Shown here: positions 55,816 to 64,000 of the stretch, one piece after another | Position numbering within the stretch: the first letter of the stretch is position 1 | Layout: every line of letters starts with the position of its first letter | Assembly: GCA_902774145.1 (NCBI GenBank) | Contig: CACYHC010000015.1 | Coordinates: 24,536 to 88,535 of the forward strand | Origin: an uncultured Bacteroidia bacterium | Lineage (GTDB): Bacteria > Bacteroidota > Bacteroidia > Bacteroidales > UBA932 | Reading direction: 5' to 3' | DNA: 64,000 nt | Position numbers and translations under genes: made by a program | Notes under the pieces: generated by a model | Seen by the model: only the letters and a program-made list of their open reading frames with translations | Told to the model about the DNA's origin: nothing | Database searches by the model: none

Positions 55816-58649
55816 TGAGAAAATCTGCGTATATCCTCCTCCTGACGCTTACGTGCGCGCTCCTGCGTGCGCAGGGCATCGGCAATGCGGCCGACCTCAA
55901 GGCCTTCATCGACGCGGCGAATGCCGGAACGTCCCTGCTGCCCTGGTGCAATGCGGACAGCGTGGTGGTCCTGACCGCCGACATCGACCTTTCCAAAGCG
56001 AAAAAGCTTCCGCAGGTCAAGTCCTTCAGCGCCCGCTTCGACGGTCAGGGACATTCCCTCAAGGGCTGGAAAGCGACGGGCGGCCTGTTCCACGAACTCA
56101 CGCGCAAGGCGGAGGTGAGCGGCATCGTTATCGACGCGAGCTGTACGCTGAACGCGGTAGGGAAGGGCAATGCCTATTTCGCGGGCTTTATCGCCGATAC
56201 CAACTTCGGCACCATCAGCGACTGCGTCAATTACGGCAGTGTTACGCTCAAATGCGACTATGCGCTGGCGGAAGTGGCGGTCGGCGGGCTGGCGGGCTTC
56301 AACCGCTTCGTGATTAAGAACTCCAGCAATTACGGCAGCGTGACGGCGGATGCCGGCGGCGTTACCAAGGAGGAAGTTTACTTGAGCGTCGGCGGTATCG
56401 CCGGTCTGTGCGGTGCCAAGCCCAATACCCACAGCGTGATTGTCCATTGCACCAATTACGGCAATGTGACCGGTGTCAGCGCGCTCTTCTCGCAGTTTGT
56501 GGGCGGCATCACCGGCAACGCCAACCGCTCCACGGTCAAATACTGCGTCAACAAGGGGAATATCCGGTCGGAAATCCGCGCGGCGGAAGACGGCACCCTC
56601 CTCGGTATCGGCCGGGCGGGCGGTATCGCCGCGCAGACCAAAGCGCATATCCTGCGCTGCGACAACTTCGGCGAAGTGCGGTCCCTGGGGGCCTGCGGCA
56701 GCTATACCGCCGGCATCTGCGGAATGCCCCACGAATCGCTCGTAATCGCAGATTGCTGCAACTACGGCAAGATTGTTTCCGAAGGCGAACTGCCCTCGCA
56801 GACGGGCGGCATCGCCGGCAGCATCAGCCGTCCCGTGCACGTGAAGGGCTGCGTCAATTTCGGCGAAGTGCGCTTCGAAGGCGTCAGCTCCCGCGCACGC
56901 AGTACGGCAGGCGGCATCGTCGGCAACATTTTTACGCCCAAGAGCCAGACGGAAGGTGCCTATGTGCGCGATTGCATCAATCACGGCAGCATCTTCGCCG
57001 ATACGGGCGGCAACAAATACGATGCGAACAACCTCAACGCGATTCACGCGGCGGGGGTCGTGGCTTACACCGAATGCCGCCCGGGCATGCGCGCTTCCGT
57101 GCGCGACTGCTCCAACGACGGCAAGGTCGTCTGTAAATCCGGCCGGAAGGGGAGTGTCATCGGCTCTGCGGTGAATGTCCCCACCGGCGGCAGCGCTGCG
57201 GACGATTATGCCGTTCCCGTGGCCGCCGCCGCGGATGGCCTGAACGTGCACGGTAGCGTCAAGACGCCGGACGGAAAGCCCTGGGCGGGCATCCACGTGA
57301 CGGACGGACGCCAGTATGTCACCACCGCCGAGGACGGCAGTTTTGCGATGAAAAGCGATTTCGCCGAGGCGCGCTTCATTTATCTGAGCATTCCTGCAAA
57401 CGCCGATGCACCGCTGCGTGACGGTGTCCCGCAGTTCTTCCGCCGTATCCCGCGTTATGCGGAAGCGGTGACAGCGGATTTCGTGCTCACCCCCAAGACC
57501 CCTGAAAAGGACTATACCGTGATGATGGTGGCGGACCCGCAGGTGCGCCCTTACGGCTGGGATGAATCGATGGAACGCTGGAACGACACCGTGGCCCCCG
57601 ACATCGAGGCCTTCCGTGCTTCCTGCAGCGGCCCGGCCTATTCCATCAACCTGGGCGACCTGGTGTATAACGAGATGTACGCCTGGGACGACTATATGGA
57701 CATTGCCGCCAAGGTTAAGTGCCCGACTTTCAACGTCATCGGCAATCACGACTATGACCAGTTCACCCTCTTCGAGACGGAGCAGGGGAATATCTTCTAT
57801 GAATCTTACGTGGGCCCCGACCATTATTCCTTCGACATCGGGGATATCCACTACATCGTGCTGAACACGATTCTCTACGACCGGCCGACCGTGAACGCCA
57901 AGTATCACTACGGTCTGGACGACCGCCAGCTGGCCTGGGTGGAAGCGGATCTCTCCTTTGTCCCCAAAGAAAAGGTGGTGATGACCTGTTCCCACCACAA
58001 TCCCTTCAAGACGCCCAACACGTCGCCGCACGGCTCGCACAATGTCTATAGCCTGCACTATGCGGATTACCTGGCGCTCTTTACCCCGTACAAGGCGGTC
58101 TATGCCTGGAACGGCCACAACCACCAGAATTTCTATTACAACTACGCCGGGAAGGATACGCCCCACGGCTCTCCGAACATCCAGTGTATCAGCGTGGCCC
58201 GCGCCACGGGAGCGCTGCGTTTCAATCGGCCCATCGCCTCGTTTGGCGAACCCCAGGGCTATATGGTGATGAACGTGCACGGCAGCGACGTGGACTGGTA
58301 CTACAAGGGCGTCGGCCACGGAAAGGATTACCAGATGCGCGTCTATGCGCCGGAAACCACCGGCGACGGCACCGTCAAGGTGACCATCTGGAACTGGTCC
58401 GAGGGCTGGAGCACCCCCGCCTGGTATGAGAACGGCGTCAAGGTGGCCGATATGGCCTTCACCCCCGGGGTGGACCCGGCCTACTACGCCCTCTTCCAGA
58501 CCTATGACAACCAGACCAACCGCAAGTACTGCACGCCGGCCACTACGGCGCTCATCTTCAGCGCCACGCCTTCTCCGGGCAGCAAGGGCGGCGAAGTGCG
58601 CGTAACGGACTTATTCGGAAATTCCTATTCAGAAACAATTGAATGGTAA
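55815..58649 (+). CDS. GLUG-repeat protein fused to a calcineurin-like phosphoesterase
   Basis: The 944-aa secreted protein (ILLLTLTCALLRAQG) has GLUG-type repeats over residues ~100-470 (GGLAGFNRFVIKNSSNYG, GGIAGLCGAKPN, GGITGNANRSTVKYCVNKG). A MetallophosN-like domain (VHGSVKTPDGKPWAGIHV) follows. The phosphoesterase core has ADPQ near 573, GDLVYNE near 613, GNHDYD near 643, CSHHNP near 720 and GHNHQN near 766, and the C-terminal domain ends ETIEW. The GLUG part probably anchors or positions the enzyme on a surface. It is a paralogue of the upstream 556-aa enzyme with a swapped N-terminus. Confidence 0.82.
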   Translation: MRKSAYILLLTLTCALLRAQGIGNAADLKAFIDAANAGTSLLPWCNADSVVVLTADIDLSKAKKLPQVKSFSARFDGQGHSLKGWKATGGLFHELTRKAEVSGIVIDASCTLNAVGKGNAYFAGFIADTNFGTISDCVNYGSVTLKCDYALAEVAVGGLAGFNRFVIKNSSNYGSVTADAGGVTKEEVYLSVGGIAGLCGAKPNTHSVIVHCTNYGNVTGVSALFSQFVGGITGNANRSTVKYCVNKGNIRSEIRAAEDGTLLGIGRAGGIAAQTKAHILRCDNFGEVRSLGACGSYTAGICGMPHESLVIADCCNYGKIVSEGELPSQTGGIAGSISRPVHVKGCVNFGEVRFEGVSSRARSTAGGIVGNIFTPKSQTEGAYVRDCINHGSIFADTGGNKYDANNLNAIHAAGVVAYTECRPGMRASVRDCSNDGKVVCKSGRKGSVIGSAVNVPTGGSAADDYAVPVAAAADGLNVHGSVKTPDGKPWAGIHVTDGRQYVTTAEDGSFAMKSDFAEARFIYLSIPANADAPLRDGVPQFFRRIPRYAEAVTADFVLTPKTPEKDYTVMMVADPQVRPYGWDESMERWNDTVAPDIEAFRASCSGPAYSINLGDLVYNEMYAWDDYMDIAAKVKCPTFNVIGNHDYDQFTLFETEQGNIFYESYVGPDHYSFDIGDIHYIVLNTILYDRPTVNAKYHYGLDDRQLAWVEADLSFVPKEKVVMTCSHHNPFKTPNTSPHGSHNVYSLHYADYLALFTPYKAVYAWNGHNHQNFYYNYAGKDTPHGSPNIQCISVARATGALRFNRPIASFGEPQGYMVMNVHGSDVDWYYKGVGHGKDYQMRVYAPETTGDGTVKVTIWNWSEGWSTPAWYENGVKVADMAFTPGVDPAYYALFQTYDNQTNRKYCTPATTALIFSATPSPGSKGGEVRVTDLFGNSYSETIEW

Positions 58650-58668
58650 ATAATATAATCAAAAAAGT

Positions 58669-58794
58669 ATGTTAAAAAATCCTTATCAATCCCCGGAGAT
58701 GCTGATATGCATCGTTCCGCAGGACACGTTGCTCAATGAGAGCGGCGGAATGACAACCCCTGAAATTTATGAAGAAAATGTTAATGAGTGGTAG
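58669..58794 (+). CDS. Small protein, 41 aa, YQSP...EW type
   Basis: This short frame (MLKNPYQSPEMLICIVPQD..., ending ENVNEW) fills the 146-bp gap between the 944-aa phosphoesterase and the next fimbrillin-like gene; its stop is one base before the preferred ATG at 58796. It shares YQSP at residues 6-9, an acidic tail and a terminal Glu-Trp with the 44-aa frame at 28797-28931, which also precedes a fimbrillin-like gene. There is no signal peptide. Function unknown; a leader peptide, chaperone-like partner or secreted signal are all possible. Confidence 0.65.
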   Translation: MLKNPYQSPEMLICIVPQDTLLNESGGMTTPEIYEENVNEW

Positions 58795-58795
58795 T

Positions 58796-60001
58796 ATGAA
58801 GTTCAGATTTTTGATTTTGCTCGCCGTAGCGGGAGTGCTCGCGGCCTGCGCGAAAGAAGAGACCGGAACTTCCGAGTCCGGCAACAATGGAAAAGTGGTT
58901 GCGCAGTTTGGCGCAGGGATTTCCAATGTAAAAACCACCCTCAGCCCGGCGGAAAACGCCAAACGCAAGATTTTCTGGGCAGAAGGGGACTGCATCGCCA
59001 TCAATGGCCTTGCTTCCGAACCTCTGACCGAAGAAACGGCCGGCGGCGTTACGGCGGTCTTCGACTTTACCTCCTATTACACCACCCCGGGTAATGTGCT
59101 CTATCCGTCGGTGATGTACAAGGACGAAAACACCATTACGCTGCCCTCTTCTCAGGCGTATGTGGCAGACGGTTTTGCCAGCGGGGCCTATCCGATGGCC
59201 GCCCATTTCGAGAGCGGTTCGGATGCAACGCTTTCTGCGCTCTGCGCGATGATCAAGCTCCCGCTCAAGCAGGCTTCCGGGACTTCTCCGGATACCGACC
59301 GTATCTCCACCATTACCTTTAGCGGCAATGCCGGCGAACAGGTTCGCGGCGATTTCGTCATCGACTATGAAAATGCGACCCTCACGCCCGCTTCCGATGC
59401 GGAAGAGGACAAGAGCTTCACAATGAACGTCAACAAGACGCCCGGTACCGATCCGCTGCCCATCGTGCTGATTGTTCCTGCGGGGACTTATGCTTCGGGC
59501 TTCAGCCTGAAGATCATGGACGTGGCCGGCCATTATATGGTGATGTCCAAGGAGACCTCCTTCTCTGTCGAGGCCGGACACCTTTATGTAATGCCGGAAG
59601 TCGAATTTATCCCCACGGGCACCGAACTCGGCGTAGAGATTTCCTCTGCGGCGGACCTGATTGCCTTTGCACAGAATTACAACAGCAAGGCCATCACTCC
59701 CGAAGGGCTGATTGCCACGTTGACGGAGGACATCGTTTTCGATGAAACCAGCTCCGAGGCCTTCAACGCCACCGGCGGTATCGGTATGAAAACCGCTGCC
59801 GGAGATGAAGAAGACTATTATTTCAATGGCTTCTTTAACGGCAATGACAAGACCATCAGCGGCTTGCAGGCAACCGTGCCGCTCTTTACGGCGACTGGCG
59901 GTGCCGGAAAGATCCAGGACCTTACCGTTGACGGGTCCTGCTCCTTTACCTTTACGCAAGAATGTTACGGTGAATGCGGATGTGACGATTACCGCCGGTG
60001 A
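58796..60001 (+). CDS. Fimbrillin-like/GLUG lipoprotein, 5' part (frame broken near 59957)
   Basis: The 401 codons encode a lipoprotein signal (LLAVAGVLAACAKE) and a fimbrillin-like region (KIFWAEGDCIAINGLAS, VLYPSVMYKD). The start of a beta-helical domain follows (LTEDIVFDET, FNGFFNGNDKTISGL). After DGSCSFTFTQ the frame runs out of homology and stops at 60001, while the expected GLUG sequence continues in another frame from 59958. The start at 58796 is chosen over 58769 because the latter overlaps the 41-aa gene. Confidence 0.72.
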   Translation: MKFRFLILLAVAGVLAACAKEETGTSESGNNGKVVAQFGAGISNVKTTLSPAENAKRKIFWAEGDCIAINGLASEPLTEETAGGVTAVFDFTSYYTTPGNVLYPSVMYKDENTITLPSSQAYVADGFASGAYPMAAHFESGSDATLSALCAMIKLPLKQASGTSPDTDRISTITFSGNAGEQVRGDFVIDYENATLTPASDAEEDKSFTMNVNKTPGTDPLPIVLIVPAGTYASGFSLKIMDVAGHYMVMSKETSFSVEAGHLYVMPEVEFIPTGTELGVEISSAADLIAFAQNYNSKAITPEGLIATLTEDIVFDETSSEAFNATGGIGMKTAAGDEEDYYFNGFFNGNDKTISGLQATVPLFTATGGAGKIQDLTVDGSCSFTFTQECYGECGCDDYRR

Positions 60002-62045
60002 CATTGCCCAGGTGACGGCGCTGGGCGGTCTGGTGGGCCGTGAGACGGAAGGCCTTGTGCAGGATTGCGATTATACCGGAAACATTACGGTGCCCGCCGG
60101 GTTCCAATCTTCTGAAAAGAAGATTTATATAGGGGGCCTTGTCGGATACATCAGTAATGCTGACGGTGTTGTCAAGAATTCCGCTTTTGAGGGGACTATT
60201 GATAATCAGGGCCAGATGATTGCATCAACCGAGACTGATGACTTCAAATCGAACCCTCAATTAATGATTGGTGGGATTATTGGGCTCAACTCTGGGACGA
60301 TTCTCAACTGTACAGTTGCCAATCACGTTACAGGTATCACAGTTATCCTGACCGATGATAAAGGCGATCATCCGTACACTGGAACTGTTGTCACGCACTC
60401 TACGAATGCTTATCACTATGCTATTGCAGGGATTGCTGGCCGCAATAACGGCACAGTTCAGGATTGTACCAATAACGCAACGATTCTTAATGTTTTTTCC
60501 GCAGCGCGCGGAACTGGCGGGAATCTGAATGGCCGTTATCTTGAGGTTAGTGGTATAGTGGGGTACAATGCTTCCGGAAAAACTGTTTATGGATGCACAA
60601 ACAATGGCGCTATCATCAACCGTGCTAATCCTAAATTACATTATGTCGGGGGCATTGTTGCTTGGAATTATGGTATTGTCTCATCTTGCGTGAACGCATC
60701 TTCAGGCACTATTGCTATGGGAACGTCCCATACATCCCCTTATGGTGCGCGTATGTGCTGTGTCGGTGGCGTAATCGGTCACAATAGAGCATCTGCTGAA
60801 GTAAGTGATATTCAAAATGCGGCGAATATTACAGTCTCCCGTGTGGAAAATACAACAGGCGTTACCCATCGCATAGGTGGAGTCGTTGGATTGAATGATG
60901 CTGTGATTGACGGGGAAAGTGATGGCGGTGTTATCAATAACTCCGGCAATGTCACGCAATCGAATGCTGTGGGAATGTGCGCAACACCGACGGCTTCAAA
61001 TGATTATGGGTATTTCCTCGGCGGTATTGTAGGATATGCTACAAATGCTGTAAAAAATGTTTCCAATAGCGGAAACGTTACCTACACCTGCAGTGCTACA
61101 GGTATAGGCGCCCAATATGTGTATCTTGGTGGCGTAATTGGTAAAGTATTAGCTTCTTCTACCATTGATATTGAAAAGTGTACGAATACGGCAAATGTCA
61201 CCTTTACCGCGAGTGCAACGTATAGTGTTAATCCGGACACTAAATATTACTACAATTATCTTGGAGGTATTGTGGGGCATGCCCAGAATGCAGCCATTAA
61301 GGGAGAGTGCTCCAACAGCGGTATTATAAAAGGTGGCGACGGGAGTGCCAACAATAATCTGAAGGCTCAATCCTTTACAATCGGCGGCATCGTCGGTTGT
61401 TTGACTGGTGAATCTTCTATAGAGAATTGTGCACTTACAGGTACCGGACAAGTCTACAACGACCATTGGAGCAATCGCGGTATTGGAAGTTACGACTGCC
61501 CTATGGACGGTGGTATTGCTGGTTTGGTCATTGGCGAAGAGGGCGTCCCCATCACGATTACAAACTGTAGCGTTACCAGTACCAAAAAGGCCAAAGAGAC
61601 AGATCCTGATGGGAGTACAGCAATCTATGCAAGACGTGGTGCTGTCGGCGGGATCGTTGGGATGGCTAAGTATGCAATCATTTCCAATTGCACGGTTCCT
61701 GTACCTTTCACTGGGTCCGGCTATTTCTATGGCGGCATTGTTGCTGCAGCGCAGAACTCCGAGATTTCTTCATGCACTTATTCCGGGACCACTGTTCAAA
61801 GTTCGCAGATGCAGATAGGCGGTGGAATCATAGGACAACTTGATTCCGGAAGTACAATTGACGGCTGCTTCAGTTATGCGACAACGGTTGACAAGAACGG
61901 AACTGCTGTAGCAACTACTGGAGGAATTGCTGGAAAGTCTGTTGTTGGTACGACAATTTCAAATAGCCACTATACTGCCTCTATCGTAAAGATTTGTGGT
62001 GAAGGCGAATTCACCGACGGCGGTGGAAATGTCGCTGACCTGTAG
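59958..62045 (+). pseudogene. GLUG-repeat region, 3' part of the frameshifted gene
   Basis: From KNVTVNADVTITAGD this frame continues the protein begun at 58796 for ~695 residues. It consists of GLUG-type repeats (GGLVGRETEGLVQDCDYTG, GGIVAWNYGIVSSCVN, GGIVGHAQNAAIKGECSNSG) to the stop at 62045. It has no signal peptide of its own. One extra base or two missing bases near 59957 would explain the break. From about 60.1 kb the DNA is visibly richer in A/T than the flanking genes, suggesting the repeat region came from elsewhere. Confidence 0.7.
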
Positions 62046-62056
62046 AAAGACGAGAA

Positions 62057-63076
62057 ATGAAACTATATCGAATCATTGGGCTGGCAGTCCTGTCGCTAAT
62101 GGCGGCAGGCTGCCAGGTTACCCCGGTCGAAGAACCGAATGACGGGGAAGTGCTGCTGACCGTAGGACTTCCTGATTCCAAGACTTACTTCGGGCCTTCG
62201 TTGGACGGCAAGCGCGCCACCTATTGGAGCAACGGCGACCAACTCACGATGAATGGAGTAGCCTCCAAAGCGCTGAGCGGCATCGCCGAAGGCAGCAATA
62301 CGGCTACCTTCCGCTTTGAAGGCGAGTTTACCGCACCGTACAACGTGCTGTATCCGAGTTATATGTACAAGGATGCGACGACCATCACCCTGCCCCTGGA
62401 ACAGGAATTCTGCAGGGGAGGGGTGGCGGACAATGCCGCTCCTATGGCCGCGCAACTCACTTCGCTTTCCGGTGAAGGTTCCCTGAAGCATATCTGCTCT
62501 TTTATCGGCTTGAAGGTGCTGAAGGGGGCTGGTCAGAACGTTCCTGCGGAACTGGCCTCCCTGATGCTGACGGCAGGGGACAGGAGACAACTCTCCGGAG
62601 ATTTTTCCCTCAATTATGCGGATGCCGTGATTACCGGACAGGATCTTCGCAGTGAGACGGACTACATCAGTATGGTCCCTGAGGCGGCCCTCTCCGAGAC
62701 GGAGCCCCTGGAACTGGTACTCGCCGTTCCTGCCGGAACGTATGAAGAAGGGTTCACGGTAGCGCTTTTTGATGATGAGTCGGAAGTGCTTCGTATGACC
62801 CGCAGTTCCTCTATCGACCTCGAGGCCGGCCGGCTCTACTGGATGCCCGCGTTTACGATGGTTCCGTCCAGCGAGCCCGTCGAGTTCGGTCTTGCGGAAG
62901 TGGATGTGGACAAACTCATCCTCGATCCCTACAACGTGACCGGAAAGGTAACGGACAACGAAGGGAATCCGCTGGAGAATCTCGTTCTACCTGCAGAGCG
63001 ACCCTGCCTCTACGAAGTTCATCTTCGTGAGCACTCCGTCGGGCTATATGCCCCCGGTGGAAGGCGGCCTGCCTAA
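62057..63076 (+). pseudogene. Fimbrillin-like/phosphoesterase lipoprotein, 5' part (frame broken near 62986)
   Basis: The first ~310 codons encode a lipoprotein signal (LAVLSLMAAGCQV) and a fimbrillin-like region closely related to the preceding gene (YWSNGDQLTMNGVAS, VLYPSYMYKD). The beginning of a MetallophosN domain (VTGKVTDNEGNPLENL) follows. The frame then leaves the homology and stops at 63076. Compared with the 556-aa paralogue, about 16 codons of the domain are missing at the break, so a small deletion that is not a multiple of three is likely. Confidence 0.72.
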
Positions 63077-64000
63077 GTTCTACAAGCTGCTCTCGTCGGT
63101 TAGTCCTTCGAACGGTGTGTACAATATGGGGTCTTTCACCCTGAACGCAGTGGACAATCCGGACCGCTTTACGCTCCTGATCACCGCCGATCCGCAGCCC
63201 CGTTCCAATACCTGGAACCTGGACAAGACGGCGTTCAGGTCGCTGGAAATCTGCGAGGACCTTTACAAGGAACTCAAGGACGTGGCAGGCGATATTTCCG
63301 GCCGACAGGTGTACGGCATCTGCCTCGGAGACATCGTGCACGAGACCATGAAACTCTACGCCAATTACGTCAACGGTCTGGCCACCACCGGATTCCCGAC
63401 CTACAACATCATCGGCAATCACGACAACGATCCGACCGCCGAGGATGACGATAGCGGTGCCGCTACCTGGGAATCCTACTTCGGCCCCCGGAACTATTCG
63501 TTCAACATCGGCAAGATTCACTTCGTGATGCTGGACAACCTGATCATGAAGAAGGATTCCGGCGACGGCAACCAACTCACCGCTTACGACCAGGGCCTCA
63601 CCGACGAGGTCTGGGAGTGGCTGTGTGCGGATCTGTCCTACATCCCTACGTCCACGAAGCTGATGGTCTGTGCCCACTCGCCGATGTTCAAGCAACTCAG
63701 CGGCAGCGAGCGTACGAATACGGCCAAGCACGGCTCGGATTACGGAGATCTCATCAATAACTACGCTGAGATTCACGCCTGGGCCGGACATTCCCACGTC
63801 GGGTTCAACTATATCTACCCGGAGGATCACCGGCACAAACGCGTACAGGTGCATACCCTGGCCCGTTCCACCGGTGAACTCTGGACCAATGAATACCTGG
63901 CGAGCGGCACCCCGCGCGGCTTTACCATCGTGGAAGTGGACGGAGAAGAGATTACCTGGCGCTTCCATCCCACCAAGTATGAGCGCCCTTCCTGGATAGG
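62987..64000 (+). pseudogene. Calcineurin-like phosphoesterase, 3' part (runs off window)
   Basis: In the frame starting YLQSDPASTKFIFVSTPSGY the MetallophosN domain resumes and the phosphoesterase core follows: TADPQPRS, GDIVHETM, GNHDND, CAHSPMFKQ and GHSHVG. It continues towards the C-terminal domain at the window edge. It is the third phosphoesterase of the locus and the closest relative of the 556-aa enzyme. The catalytic part appears intact, but it lacks a start and signal peptide unless the frame is restored. Confidence 0.72.

Noticed and set aside
58769-58795. Upstream ATG at 58769 for the fimbrillin/GLUG gene
   Set aside because: It overlaps the 41-aa frame, and the lipoprotein signal is complete from 58796.
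51241-62045. GLUG repeats as a CRISPR-like or phage tail array
   Set aside because: The repeats are degenerate protein-level motifs inside coding frames, with no constant DNA repeat and spacer pattern.

Overview
The window looks like part of a chromosome from a high-GC member of the Bacteroidales, probably an uncultured gut or rumen lineage. The evidence is two SusC/SusD pairs, fimbrillin-like, BACON and GLUG lipoproteins, many promoters with the Bacteroidota -7 box TAnnTTTG, and few strong Shine-Dalgarno sequences. I cannot name the genus. No rRNA, tRNA or CRISPR array was seen.

Layout. (1) 1-15.3 kb, housekeeping: the end of an ABC-F ATPase, a DUF234 ATPase, umuDC, obg, a PAP2 phosphatase facing a lipid kinase, a LacI-type regulator, an outer-membrane barrel, dut, murF, a REP-associated (Y1/HUH) transposase, an AlkD-like glycosylase, adk, hpt and an HhH/beta-barrel protein. 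Three copies of a ~105-bp intergenic repeat lie around the transposase gene (10403, 12295 and, inverted, 15316). (2) 15.5-22.2 kb, an [FeFe] hydrogenase locus: hydB-hydA-hydC on + and the maturases hydG-hydF on -; hydE is not present. (3) 22.2-45.7 kb, an alginate utilisation locus: SusC, SusD, two IPT/TIG surface proteins, two PL6 lyases, a PL17 oligoalginate lyase, a KdgF-like cupin, an MFS hexuronate transporter, an SDR reductase, a 44-aa protein, a fimbrillin-like protein, two jelly-roll lyase-like domains, a FadR-type GntR regulator and a secreted esterase. Together these would bind, import and cut alginate to unsaturated monomer, linearise it (KdgF) and reduce it (SDR) towards 2-keto-3-deoxygluconate. 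(4) 46.2-64 kb, a second SusC/SusD locus with BACON/GLUG proteins and three secreted calcineurin-type phosphoesterases built on different N-terminal modules.

Main points of interest. The alginate locus lies between two 145-bp direct repeats (142/145 identical, 22,402 bp apart), both fragments of one cobW-type GTPase gene. The left copy is fused in frame to a lyase-like lipoprotein; the right copy is a 5' fragment. This looks like a locus inserted into cobW. A palindrome, TTGGT-N2-ACCAA, occurs twice at the susC promoter and once between the face-to-face esterase and lyase promoters, and is a good candidate operator for the GntR regulator. Two unannotated small proteins (44 and 41 aa, sharing YQSP near the start and a final EW) each lie directly upstream of a fimbrillin-like lipoprotein gene. 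The second locus carries three reading-frame breaks: a C8 tract just after the SusC signal peptide, a shift near 59957 and a small deletion near 62986. They could be phase variation, decay or assembly error.
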